Positions 1 through 10,153 of a stretch of DNA of 12,975 bases are shown here, piece by piece (within the stretch, counting starts at the first letter, position 1; every line of letters begins with the position of its first letter). The DNA is from Echinostoma caproni (taxonomy: Eukaryota; Platyhelminthes; Trematoda; Plagiorchiida; Echinostomatidae): the NCBI GenBank assembly GCA_900618425.1, contig UZAN01045083.1:13183-26157 (forward strand), written 5' to 3'. The notes beneath the pieces were generated by a model, which was given only the letters and a program-made list of their open reading frames with translations, was not told where the DNA came from and did not search any database. Made by a program: the position numbers and the translations under genes.

Positions 1-298
1 GGGGGTATGTGTCACGTTGTGGCCAAGGCAGTCTGAGTGATTATACGAATCGCTTTTGAGAACAAAATGATGGGTTTAATAATCGAATGGTCACTGCTTC
101 GGCTTTTGCGAGATGACGTTGATGAGCAGCTTTAGAAGGGTTTGATGGTACCCTGTAGATGATTTGAAATGCGTCGTCATCAACCTGATACCCGGTATCC
201 GTAAGATGGGCTACGATTGCACTTGAAATCGTTTTTCTTGTGCCTGAGCGCAGCTGAGCCGGTTTGTGTTCCTTGATTGTTTGGCACAAAACCACTGC
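1..298 (-). pseudogene. Penelope-like element, C-terminal GIY-YIG endonuclease fragment
   Basis: Read on the minus strand, this encodes a fragment running from TIKEHKPAQLRSGTRKTISS through SAIVAHLTDTGYQVDDDAFQ and FQIIYRVPSNPSKAAHQRHL to LAKAEAVTIRLLNPSFCSQK. From what I remember of the family, the layout (an R..EH.P block, then SAI..HL.DTGH.VD, then AEA.AIR..NP.LC.QK.FV and a terminal L.LPWP) is the end of the GIY-YIG-type endonuclease domain of Penelope-like retroelements, which nicks target DNA for integration. The reading frame is broken by TAA at 38-40. The same frame then continues as SLRLPWPQRDTYP to the window edge, so this is an internal nonsense mutation and not the true end. Upstream (above about 300) the frame soon meets stops and no catalytic GIY-YIG start or reverse transcriptase is recognisable. 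It is a truncated, inactive copy. It could belong to another GIY-YIG-bearing retroelement. Confidence 0.6.
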
Positions 299-300
299 AC

Positions 301-1221
301 TACACTTTGAGCAACTACTTCCTCTATCCTAAAACGCGGTAGATCAATACTTCTGTTTCCTGCTGTTAGTCTCTTCCTCACAGCACTTTAGCAGCAGCAT
401 TTCACAGAAACTATCATGATAGCACGTTCGTTTGAACAATTAGTGAGGAAACAACATTCGTGACTTATTGTCCAAAAGGAAATCGGTGTTGGAATCACAT
501 CAGTAAAAGCTCTCAATTTTGAAGGGATAGGTCAAAACGGTGTATATCATAGATACGTTGAATCACTGAAAAACCCTAATTTTTCACTTTTGAAATGCGT
601 TCCCGCGACAGAAATGAACGATCACAGTCGGGGTAAGATAAATCCCCGAAACACGTTTTTTTCCATCCAGTCACGTGAACTGCATAACTCTAAACCGTGG
701 TTATCGTGAATGCTCTGGGAAATGCATGCCCGACTGGGAGGGAGAAAACTGGCACTCTGAAAAACCGGGATTCGAATTCAATAAATGTGCCGCGAGTATG
801 ATGGCCAAAAATCATCATCGAATTCGTTAATGGTGATCATTAGCATTGCAAATATTTTGATCAGAATTGAACCCTTCAGCACATTGGTCTCGCTGACCTT
901 CATGACTTGTGCCTCTTGCTGGTCGTCATGGTTATCACACGGGACAATGTGGAATAGATGTGTAACGTGGCAACGCATGTGCCATAGTCGAGGGATTTGG
1001 CAGAGGTCAAACTTTACACGATCACAGGGCGTACATAACTCCAGACATTTGAGGTCTCTTGAGTGATTGTTTAAGAGTGGCAATAACTGCAGTTGGCAAT
1101 ATTCACTCATGGTTTGTTGTACCCTTTTGCTAACATCAAACTGTATCAAATCAAGCACACGAGAGTGCAAATAATACATTTTGTGTGGTAAACTCCAGCA
1201 ACTCTAGCAGACTAAACCTGG
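301..1221. other. unassigned intergenic DNA
   Basis: No recognisable gene, RNA or element. A 133-codon open frame on the minus strand (778-1179) gives a protein rich in Cys, His and Met with no motif I know. In DNA of this composition an open stretch of that length is expected by chance somewhere in 13 kb, so it is not called. Confidence 0.5.
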
Positions 1222-1488
1222 TGAATAATTCTATGTTTAAGTGGAGGTGGGAAGTAAATTGTTCGACTTGAAATGGAGATGAAATAAATTTCCGCTTTGG
1301 AAACGAGTATTTCTCTATCAAAACGGTTCATGCGGATAGGATTTTGAATTTTGTGATTGGAACCCGATTCCCTATTCAACGCCAACAATCATCTTCCTCT
1401 TGTATAGATTACCACTCCGTAAGCAAAATTCTGAAGGTAGAAATCCAGTAAACAACCTCCACCTAAACTTCACATGATTAATTATTCA
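1222..1488. repeat. possible short inverted-repeat (MITE-like) element
   Basis: The left edge reads TGAATAATT (1222-1230) then TTTAAGTGGAGGT (1236-1248). The reverse complement of the right edge gives TGAATAATT (1480-1488) then TTTAGGTGGAGGT (1455-1467). The two blocks match 9 of 9 and 12 of 13 but sit 5 and 12 nt apart, so the arms are imperfect. About 206 bp lie between the arms and contain no coding sequence. No convincing target-site duplication flanks it. The terminal repeats and the total of about 267 bp would fit a non-autonomous DNA transposon. Two old repeat copies in opposite orientation are an alternative. Confidence 0.35.
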
Positions 1489-1880
1489 ATATTCTTGTAT
1501 TCATTGATCTGAATAGAAAATTGCAAATCTTCATCAAGCGCCCACTATTTCAAGAAGTTGTTTCAAGAATCAATTATTTTAAAATTATTACTAAGTTTCT
1601 ATGAGCCATAGGCCTTGCATAATCTGCAGTTCACCCAGATACCCACCCACCCCTCCGTTTACCATGGTTTGAGGAGTTGCGGATTCAAATTAACTTGAAT
1701 CACGATTTGAAATTTTCCGAGTCTTGGTGTACGCATAACACTGACACAAAATGTGTTTGGGAACAATAAAAATTAATATTATAGAATAATAATATTATGG
1801 AGTATTTAATTCGAATGTTCACAGACCCTGGTGATGGTCTTGAGTATTGCTTGAACCATTCACACAAGGCAACGATCGTT
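1489..1880. other. unassigned AT-rich spacer
   Basis: No gene seen. It contains a small AT hairpin, AATATTAT at 1775-1782 pairing with ATAATATT at 1789-1796, which is unremarkable in AT-rich sequence. Confidence 0.5.
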
Positions 1881-1955
1881 GACCCTGTAGCTCAAGATTA
1901 AGAGCTTAAAAACATCCTGACCCGTAGGTCCGTGGTTCGAGTCCCGACAGGGCCA
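1881..1955 (+). repeat. tRNA-like element (SINE head or tRNA pseudogene)
   Basis: This 75-nt segment has a tRNA plan. A 5' acceptor strand GACCCTG pairs with CAGGGCC at 1948-1954 in 6 of 7 positions, followed by discriminator A. The D-arm stem GCTC/GAGC is perfect, and the B-box-like GGTTCGAGTCC lies at 1934-1944. Degeneration shows in the T stem (only about two of five pairs), a D loop lacking GG, and no clean anticodon stem. It is followed by a nine-A run after CAC, as expected for a retroposed Pol III transcript. It is unlikely to be a functional tRNA. The shared CGTAGGT before the B box links it to the element at 3375-3441. Confidence 0.6.
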
Positions 1956-2263
1956 CAAAAAAAAACACGCTATTTTGACGAATCCCAAAGAGCTGTCCAG
2001 TAAATCTTTGTGGGTCATCACAGAGATTTCCATCACTTGTAAAAAATAATACTATTTTTAAAGTGTAGGAGGGTAGTGGTGGACTTCCAAACCGTCATTG
2101 TTGTTTAAGTTTTCTCAGTGTTCCAAAACAAATTTATTTATTTTAGTCGGATTCACATACGTAAACATGTACCCCTCTCTCCACAATCCTGAAGGCGGGG
2201 GGTGGGGTGGTGGTATGAAAACAGTCGTGTGATCAAGTTTGGTGCTCATAGTAAAGTTGAACT

Positions 2264-2297
2264 CACATACACACACACACAAATGCACGCACACACA
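2264..2297. repeat. interrupted (CA)n microsatellite
   Basis: CA repeats broken by AT, AA and GC steps (ACACACACACACAAATGCACGC and following). A simple sequence repeat typical of animal genomes. Confidence 0.9.
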
Positions 2298-2731
2298 TGT
2301 CTAGCTGACTGTTTGCAGTTTGTAAAATCCGCTAACTCTTCGCCTTTTCCGTACTTCAAATGGAATTGCAATTGCTTGCACGGTCAACTGGAAGAGATTG
2401 AATTGAAAGCGGACAGAAGTTCTGTAAACAAAAAGTTACGTAAAACTTTACCGTGCTCAAGGTTTGCAGTGTAAGAGGAGTGGAGAGGATGCGTGAGTAG
2501 AACGCAAAGAGATAAAAGTTTAATTTCACTAGAGTGTCGTTACTCACTTATCAGAGCTGATCTCGAAGACTCAAGCTGAGAATCTCTAGGTAAACTGCAA
2601 GAAAATGGCTTGCGTATTCATGTGCGTTTCCATGGTTAACGTAAGAAATGTTAGCAATGTTTACTAAATTGTTTCAAAAGCCTATTTTTCTATTAGTTTA
2701 AATTCACTGACGTATTTCACTTGTCTGTTTA

Positions 2732-2778
2732 CGTGTTGGAATCCATTTTCATTATATAGAATGAAAGGTCCCAACACG
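2732..2778. other. 47-nt stem-loop
   Basis: CGTGTTGG (2732-2739) pairs perfectly with CCAACACG (2771-2778). An inner stem TTTCATT (2747-2753) pairs with AATGAAA (2760-2766) around a 6-nt loop, with a 7/4-nt internal loop between the stems. There are 15 base pairs in all. No known RNA family is recognised. It is too short for a typical microRNA precursor. Confidence 0.5.
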
Positions 2779-3374
2779 AGTCGCACCCTATCAATTTTTA
2801 TTTGTTAATCACTAGTGAAAAGCCTGGGAAGTGCAATACAGTACAGCTGGTTCGTTAGGCGTGTTAGGAATCCGCCCACAGCAGTGCACATCTATCGGGC
2901 TCGAGAACGTCACCACTATCTGATACAGAGCGCGTTCGCTGTTGAAAGAACCTAGACTCCAGCAGGCAGTGATTGAGTCTGGGATGCACAGCTCCTCAGC
3001 GCGATCTTGCCAAGAGTGGGTAGGGAATCTGTATTTACTGAGCCCAAATCGGTCCATTCGGAACTGTTGGGCAGGTGCGCATTCTTTTTATAAGGGCGCA
3101 TTTTGTCTAGCAGAGTCGATATAGAGTTACTCAACACTGGGAAGCGTATTCACCAATATGGGCCATTCGTTGAACAAAACCACTTACTGTTTCCACTCAG
3201 CCATCACACCAAGAAATCTGTTCCGAATGTGAACATCATTACCTGTTCTCGCACCGCATTTCAAAACCTTGAACTTTTGCGCGTATTTGATAATATGTTA
3301 CATGCTTATTTGCTAACTGTCATATACTTCTGTGAGTTGGATGGGTTATGTGAAAAGATCAGTGCTCATGGTAT

Positions 3375-3441
3375 GGTCTCATAGCTCAACTGGTAGAGCG
3401 TGCGCTGTACAAAAGCGTAGGTTCGTATTCCACCGAGGCTA
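3375..3441 (+). repeat. tRNA-like element, shortened (SINE head or tRNA pseudogene)
   Basis: The start is strongly tRNA-like: acceptor GGTCTCA, then TA, then a D arm GCTC-AACTGGTA-GAGC that fits the Pol III A box. An anticodon-type hairpin GCGCT/AGCGT encloses the 7-nt loop GTACAAA with T at the position before the anticodon. The 3' strand CGAGGCT pairs with the acceptor in 6 of 7 positions if wobbles are allowed. The T region GGTTCGTATTCC is B-box-like, but the element is only 67 nt and has no variable loop. Next to the element at 1881 it appears to have lost about 8 nt between GTAGGT and TCG. This argues for a SINE or pseudogene and against a working tRNA. No poly-A tail follows. Confidence 0.6.
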
Positions 3442-6254
3442 GTGAACTTTTCACAACCTAGATATAAAATCTTTAATCTGCCAAACAACAATTTGAACAA
3501 TATCTGGAATATTAATCATTTGGGACGTCATGATAATAAGAAATTGATCACGTAGTACTCTCGTTCTCCGTTGGTTGCTAACGTTTATACTGTTGGTTAA
3601 AAAATGAGAACCCATCCTAACCCGAACGAAATACGTACAAATCCATCTGACAGCACCAAACTCTGCTCATCATTACAAACTGGGGTAATCAGATTGCTTG
3701 ATTCTTATCAAACAACAATCAGCTAATCTTCATTCGAATTAGCTACACGTAACCATTTATTGTCCTTCTGTAAAAAAAAGCCGAAAATCAAAATGTGGAA
3801 TCACAACAGATGCAAAAGAACGGACTATATGGCAATGCTGCACGATTTATGTTCAGGACGGTTCCGCTGCATCTCAGAATGGTGCATACTATAGAAAATA
3901 CAATGTCTATATGGGGTTCTTGTATCCAGTTAAATTCAATTTTTACCCCCATCATCTTTGGTTTTCTCAGCTCAGAACGTACAATAAAATGAGAGTTAAG
4001 GGATCTATGGAATTCTAGACGACCGGTATTGATTTTTCTATGACAGATGACTGTCATTGGAAGGCGCTCCCTGAATGAGCAATGCATCAGTGTGACTAGT
4101 ATGGAACATAACACAGTGATATTGCGTGAATTGATGACGCAAAGCTTCAGCCACAAATTCTAGGTAGAAGCATGAGGGTCTGGGGATCCGAATGGCACAG
4201 ATACACAAACGGAGTATTGGCATTGCCGGACACTGGGGTCCATGTAATCGGTTAGTCCGTATGAGGTAATATTCACAGACGGAACTCTGCATGGTTCGAA
4301 ATGAATGACGATGTTGTATGAAACCGCTGCTGGGACAGAAAGCAATCTGTATCCTCTGGGACTGCAATGTTGCAATGATGCCTTACTTCTCTACTCCCTG
4401 TTTTTTTCGCTCCGCTCCAACAAAACCGATGAACATTGCCCACTCAGGATGCATCTTTCGATGGCAACCTATCATCTAAAACATCTTCACCGACTATCTT
4501 ACATTCCGACAACAGTTCTTCCACACTACCTATATTGGCATGTCTTCCTGGTGCGCTGCCTCGTACGAAAGCTTGAAGTAAATTGTGAACGAAGGTGGAT
4601 AGTAACGGGAATTCGAACGATTGCGCCTATATGCATAAGGAGGTAATCATCTTTTTGTCGGATCTATTTATTCATGGTAAGTTATGTTTAAACTTTAGGA
4701 GATAAAATATAGAGATGAACAGAGATTTGCTAAAGATGAACACTTAGAAGTTTGATCGGTTGAAGGAAGAACTAGGTATGTTTGCAACATGTCCACTGAG
4801 TTAATGGTACATGGATTTCTGAATGCGTAGTCTAGTCTATTTTTCTGTAAACTAACACACACGCACAGAATCACATTTGTCTTTAAGCTGCTCATCCAAT
4901 GCGTTGATCAGAGACTGTATTCGAATAGCATATGATATTGTTCTAACTCGCACAACTATAATCAGCTGCGTAATCACTTCCAGGTTAGATAAACGTGATA
5001 AAATACAATATATTTTTATACATGGTGTTGTGCTTTAGTTTCACTTGGAGAATTTGCTCCGCTTATTGCACAAGCGCGCATATTTTTTTTCTTTTAATAC
5101 CAAAGATCAGTTAGGTTAAAATCGTTGATTTTTTGTAAAACACCCGTTACAGTGCGGAGAAGTGTGTGCTGCTTAGATTTACTGCACATGATCGATTAAC
5201 TGAGAACCCCCAGATAGGTTTATTGTGTGCGAGAGTGCTATAAAATGGATGATTGCGAGGGATCGCATTCATACTGATGGGAATAAAAATGGGTGGCGGA
5301 ACTTTAACAAACAATTTTCACCAGTGTTCCCATGTCAGTGAGTGATGGATGCGCAGCTATTCCTGGTTGTTCTCTTGTCTTACACAACGTGCAGCCCCCG
5401 ACACATTCATATGGAATATTTGTTCCAAGTGCTTGAAATACTGAGATGGCTAGGTGGTTTCTAAAAAGTAAACAGACCACATATAGTGAATGAGTGACGG
5501 AAATAGACATCTCAATCGCTTAAAGCTAGTAGGAGATTTTCTCTATATGAACCACGCTAGACAAATACGAACTCTGTTGTGTGTGTGCTTTTTTTACATT
5601 GCCAGTTCTGAGGCGTCCAACAATCAATAAGCAATATGCATCCCCAACTTCCGGCTTGGTCTGTAAGACCCATCTGTCAGGTTGAACCGTGATACCTACC
5701 GGAACCAACAAGAAAGCTATCCGTAATCCAACAGGACAAAAACATTCCGGTTGGTCAGCTACCAGGTAACCGATTACTAAGTTTGTTAAAAAGTGGCCAT
5801 ACCGCCCGAAGGAAGCAAGTCATAAAATGCCTGGAAGCATTGGGAAACCGGTGACATAACTCAGCGTAAAACATTCGCCTGTCTCAGGTGTAAAGCAAAC
5901 CGGTAACTTCATACCGTTCAGCTTTATCCCATTACTTTCCGAGGGACACCGACAATTTCATTCACGGAACAGGGAACAATAAATAAAATCGCATAAAGTT
6001 TTGTGACTTTCAAACATTCAGATAATTTTAGCGGTTGCATCATTACTAAGGATGATGGGGGAATCCTTTTCACATTTGTTTATTGAATAAATAATTAGCG
6101 AATTAGTTTTCGTTAGGGGATTGCAGTCAATCAGATGCTGCCAGGAAACACTATCATATATTAGGGAATCTGACTGAGCTTTGTCCACAATTAACCCGTT
6201 AGTTTAGTCTACCCGAAACCCAAGTTTGATTTGGAGTATCCAGTTTCCGAACGA
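3442..6254. other. unassigned DNA, no supported gene
   Basis: The 2.8 kb hold many short overlapping open frames, the longest 122 codons on the minus strand (3788-4156) and 113 codons on the plus strand (4305-4646). None has a recognisable domain or a convincing start and splice context. A 61-codon minus-strand frame at 5526-5711 (beginning MLVPVGITVQPDRWVLQTKP) has fairly protein-like composition. It could be a small exon but has no supporting motif. The endonuclease region expected upstream of the RTE reverse transcriptase at 6255 was not recognised here, so that copy is probably 5'-truncated. Confidence 0.45.
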
Positions 6255-7700
6255 AATCTCATGCCCACCACATTGGTAAACATTCTTTTGGATGAAAGTT
6301 CAACGTTAGTCTTGGAGTTGATGCAACTTCTGGGCTCAATATGAGAGAGGGAACAAGTTCCAGCTGGTTGGTGTAAATCAATCATCTTACCGATTTACAA
6401 GAAAGTTGATGTATACTCTTGTGAAAACCATAGAGAAATTACTTTAATCAACATTACTTCTGAACTTCTCACTGGGATCATACTCCGTCGATTGTCTGGC
6501 GCACGTAACGAGTGTACGCGTGACAGCCAGACTGGTTTCAGATCTAATCGGGGTTGTTTCGACAGCGAAATTCTGGAGCACTAACATCGTTTTTGCAAAC
6601 CCACCACATCTGTCTTCCTCAATCTGAAATCGGCCTTCGACTCAGTCGATCGCTTTAAATTCTGATTCTATCTTTCCGTGAGAAGTTTATTTCAATATTA
6701 CTATTTCTTTATACTAATAGCCAAAGCATGGTCCGAGCATATGGCTCATTTTTCACCGAGTTCATCACGAAAAGTGGCATTCGTGTGGGTTGCCCTTTCT
6801 CCGTTTATATTTCATTTTGTTGTAAATTTGATTATGGAAACAGCACTATCCTCGTGCGAGAACAGTGACATCGATTTGTTCCCAGGTGGCAGACTGTCTG
6901 ATCTGGAGTAGGAAGACTGCTCAGTGAAGATCTAGGTAAGTTCCAAGCTCTTCTGTGTAGCTTGAATGCCAATGTAGCCATATCCGGTATGCGTTTTGCA
7001 CCTTCAAAGTGTAAAATGTTACTACAATACTGGCTTCGTCCAGCACACAGCCTCGCTCTAACTGGGGAAGTGATAGAGCAAATGGACAAGTTTTGCTATT
7101 TGGGCAGCTAAATCTCATCCGGTGGACGCATCGTGGATGAAGTGTCGGTTCACATACAGAGGGTTTGGTTGGCATTTGCCAACTTGAGACATCTGTGTCG
7201 CCGTCGCGACATCCGGCTGTCTGTGAAGGGTCGAGTGTACACCGCGGCAGTTGGGCCATTTCTGCTATACGGCCATTAAGAAAACAGGATAAAGATAGAC
7301 CGTCGGTGTTTGAACACCTCTATCTAAGTCGCATTGCACGAGTCTAGTGGGGAATGCCAAAGTTAGGCGCAGAGTTTTCAGTAACCACGGACACCCACTG
7401 GAGCATGCGGTCGATCTCCATAGATTATGTTGTTTGGGGCATGTGTTACTCATGTCACTAAATAGGTTGTCACGAAGCTCGATGCTTGCTAATACAGGTA
7501 GTGGGGTGGGAAAAGCCTGGCACCTGGGTATGAAACCCCTAACCACGAGACTGGATCACATAGGTCTCGGTAGGCTCCGTGGATGGGGACCCCGGGATCA
7601 TTGTAATTCAAGGGATAGAGGCATCATAGTATATGGCAGAGTCTCGTACACAGTGGTTTTCGTGCATTGTCTCAATCTCATTGCAATCCCAATCTACTAA
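6255..7700 (+). pseudogene. RTE-type non-LTR reverse transcriptase, dead copy A
   Basis: The reverse transcriptase of a non-LTR retrotransposon, scattered over all three plus frames. In order I read: VPAGWCKSIILPIYKK and SCENHREITLINITSELLTG (6351-6476); GARNECTRDSQTGFRSNRGC; motif A as FLNLKSAFDSVDR (6615-6653); VRAYGSFFTEFITKSGIRVG, where a one-base shift follows; then HFVVNLIMETALSSCENS and PGGRLSDLE; LNANVAISGMRFAPSKCKML; DKFCYLGS; RRRDIRLSVKGRVYTAAV; and the C-terminal zinc-knuckle-like region with LHRLCCLGHVLLMS and LDHIGLGRLRGWGPRDH. In-frame stops occur at 6342, 6582, 6909 and 7109. The motif A Asp is replaced by Asn (AAT 6621-6623). The YADD box expected after SDLE is deleted. The region after LLYG (7278) is also shortened. 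Assignment to the RTE clade rests on memory of trematode RTE elements. The 5' edge is uncertain and no endonuclease was seen. Confidence 0.85.
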
Positions 7701-7860
7701 AAATCTCCATTTTCTCTTCAACTCTATTTCAGTTTTCCTATCTTTCTTCTACTCCTTCATCCAAATGGGTAGCCAAAACCGGCGCACGAAGTTGCATAGT
7801 TAATGGTTGTACAAACCGAAGCTGAATACTTTTGTATCACAATAACACAGTGACCCATAG
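7701..7860 (+). mobile_element. 3' untranslated tail of RTE copy A
   Basis: A pyrimidine-rich stretch after the coding region leads to a block, 7780-7824, that matches the reverse complement of 11131-11175 ungapped at 35 of 45 positions by my count. That second site lies in the same relative place behind RTE copy B, so this is element 3' UTR and not flanking DNA. The 3' end is not sharp. Weak similarity to the copy B tail seems to reach the CCATAGTCGG around 7855-7864. Confidence 0.65.
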
Positions 7861-8718
7861 TCGGTATTCATCTATGGGTTAGTAGAGGTGGTGAATACAG
7901 ATGTCCATCAATCCACTCTGACTGAATGACACCCATCTGAGTAACACGCTAAAATTAGGTCACGTAGTCAATTCCAAATTATGTTGAAAATCAAATATCG
8001 CTGATAAACTTCTTGAAGGCTAAATCAGTTATATACTAGATGGAATCTTTGTTTTCGGGCATCTCATGATGCGTGAATGTCAAGGCCGGTAAATTGTTTG
8101 CAATAAGCCCTTGACTGGTCTATTCACTCGGTTTAACTAAACTGATAAGTCAGCAGAAAGGCATACAGATATCAAAAAGTTTACGTTGATTTTGCATCGT
8201 TTCCTTGGTCCAAGTGAATGGTCAACTATTCCGAGTATGGCTTTGAACTACATGAATTGCGGAAAATACTGTAGAGACATCTCAGAAGCATTTGCTACTT
8301 AGGCGGTCTTATGGTTTGTTTATCATCTCTGGTGAAGATTGTTATAATTACCACCAGATTATTTAATCCACCTCAGTTCGGGACTCATCTGTGATCGGTT
8401 AGTCCGACAAGTAGAATCAGATAAAAAAACATCAATGGAAAGGGAAACAGACATTCTGCAGAAACACGCACAAATAGATCACCTTAGTTCAGACAACTCC
8501 CAAAAATACTGTGGTAAACCAACACATTTTATGAAGCACTATGCTGATTTGAATGTTACTGCATCGGTTTTACCCATTGACTGAAATATCAGATGAAACA
8601 ACTTTTAATAAATACTACCAAATTGAACCGATCGGCCTAGAAGCACACGAGACTAATTAAAAATATGAAATCCTTAACGGCAGTTTCGCCGGAGATCTAT
8701 TGATATGATTAGAATCTG

Positions 8719-8742
8719 ACACACACACACACACACACACAC
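8719..8742. repeat. (AC)12 microsatellite
   Basis: Twelve uninterrupted AC units. A likely length-variable marker. Confidence 0.97.
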
Positions 8743-9454
8743 GTACGAGATTCATTGGAGAATCAAGCCATTCTCGGAGCACAAAACATCCCAGCGTGTT
8801 GAGCGAAACATTTGTAGCTTTGTCTGCTCTCTCTGAAGGGCATCATGCATTTGTTAGCAAAGGAAGCGTTCAATGTTTTTCAATAGCTAACTGATAAATC
8901 CAACGAAAAGTTGTTTTCACTACTCCGTATTCACAGGGATAATGTAGAAACTTGTAGGGTAAATTGGAACGGTTCCAACAGTATCTCACAATATCTACCG
9001 ACGGATTTGTGCAAATTGCATCGATTTTTTTGCCCAATATGTTCCCTATGTCACTCAGTGCATTGGATTACCAGTGGTACATAATTGATTAGACCGACCC
9101 ACGTCTTGTTCCAGTTCTTCTCATCCCACTACACACACACAAGTCTGGACGTGTTTGGGTCATAATCCGTTGATTGTTGAGAACTATGGATAGCTAGGAC
9201 AGTGGAAGAGACAGAAGGCGAAAAAAGCGAAAAGATAACACTGGTTCCAAAATGCAAGGCTGGTCACACTTTGAAGATCAATGCTAGCTGAGATTGAGTG
9301 ACATAAGTGGAGTTAGATTAGAGAAAACACGTAATATAGTCTACAATGGTTAGAGAGTTACTAAACTGAACAAAAAAAGAAGAGAATAACCACATGCTTG
9401 AGAGTATCAGCAGTGATTTATGGGGGAACATTTGTTAATTGGTATTTCTACAAC

Positions 9455-9469
9455 TGTTGTTGTTGTTGT
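9455..9469. repeat. (TGT)5 short tandem repeat
   Basis: Five perfect TGT units. It is the inverse of the CAA tract at 9846, but the flanks of the two tracts do not match. Confidence 0.8.
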
Positions 9470-9845
9470 GATCAGCTCCCACCCTGGGGTTTTCCTGTTC
9501 TGAAACATCGACAGTCTCCGTTCCCGTGACTGGGGCCAAATATTATTTGGTTTTTCCTGGTTTTCTGTGAATCTCGTCTATTGAAAATGCGGAATAATGA
9601 GACGTAGCTGATCCACTGTGGCACAGTCGTCTCTCTCTATCTAACGAAATAAGAGCGGTTCAGGGGTTGTTTTATCCCCTACTTATGAATAATGCACAAA
9701 TAGACAAATTGGTTGAATGCAAAAGCAACCTAACGCTGTTCACAGGGTGAAACGCGAGAAACGGAACCAAAAACGGGTAGAAAACACAAACTAGATCTCA
9801 CCGCCAGACTTTTCAACGATCCCACGAGGCTCTGGATTGGAAATT

Positions 9846-9867
9846 CAACAACAACAACAACAACAAC
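9846..9867. repeat. (CAA)7 microsatellite
   Basis: Seven CAA units plus one C, followed after CTAG by two more AAC units. No coding role is shown. Confidence 0.92.
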
Positions 9868-10153
9868 TAGAACAACAAAACAAATTTCCACATGTCTAAA
9901 TACCATCAAAATCATTGGACAATTGTGTACAAGAAACTGATAATGTTTCATGATTCAAAGATATTTTTTCACTTACGTAGTTTGTGACCAGTAGGTGTTT
10001 TAATCAACAACTATTTATCTGCAGAGCCAAGTATAAATGAGTCTACCGTTGATAACGAATAGAAAAGAAGCTTGGTAGAAAGTGTGAATATTATCGTGGT
10101 CACAGCAGGGTTAATTTGGATTCAATTTTTCCATCTGTTCGTAACTGGATCAG

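Larger units (their letters stand above)
1956..3374. other. unassigned DNA with a CA tract and a hairpin
   Basis: No gene is supported. Several open frames of 60-93 codons lie on both strands around 2812-3384, a stretch that looks slightly more GC-balanced than its surroundings. They overlap one another on opposite strands and show no motif, so none is chosen. A decayed exon or transposon piece is possible there. Confidence 0.45.
7879..10153. other. unassigned DNA with microsatellites
   Basis: No gene is supported. A 73-codon minus-strand frame at 9730-9951 is an artefact of the CAA tract, which reads as polyvaline. A GC-richer block near 9465-9540, following the TGT tract, matches nothing I know. 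Confidence 0.45.

Noticed and set aside
760..785. B-box-like GGGATTCGAATTC (minus strand), and a similar GGGAATTCGAACG near 4610
   Set aside because: No A box or tRNA-like fold lies at the right distance on the matching strand.
778..1179. 133-codon open frame on the minus strand, the longest in the window
   Set aside because: No motif, odd Cys/His/Met-rich composition and no splice or polyadenylation context. A rough estimate gives a fair chance of one such frame in 13 kb of this composition.
3788..4646. Open frames of 122 (minus) and 113 (plus) codons
   Set aside because: They overlap other frames on both strands, contain no recognisable domain and have low-complexity or Cys-rich stretches.
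4243..8406. Near-identical 17-mers TGTAATCGGTTAGTCCG (4243-4259) and TGTGATCGGTTAGTCCG (8390-8406)
   Set aside because: The flanks do not match, and a 16-of-17 match somewhere in 13 kb on either strand is within chance expectation.
9455..9867. TGT and CAA tracts as arms of a second foldback
   Set aside because: Only the simple repeats pair. Sequences on either side are unrelated.
9730..9951. 73-codon minus-strand frame with a polyvaline run
   Set aside because: The valine run is the CAA microsatellite read backwards.
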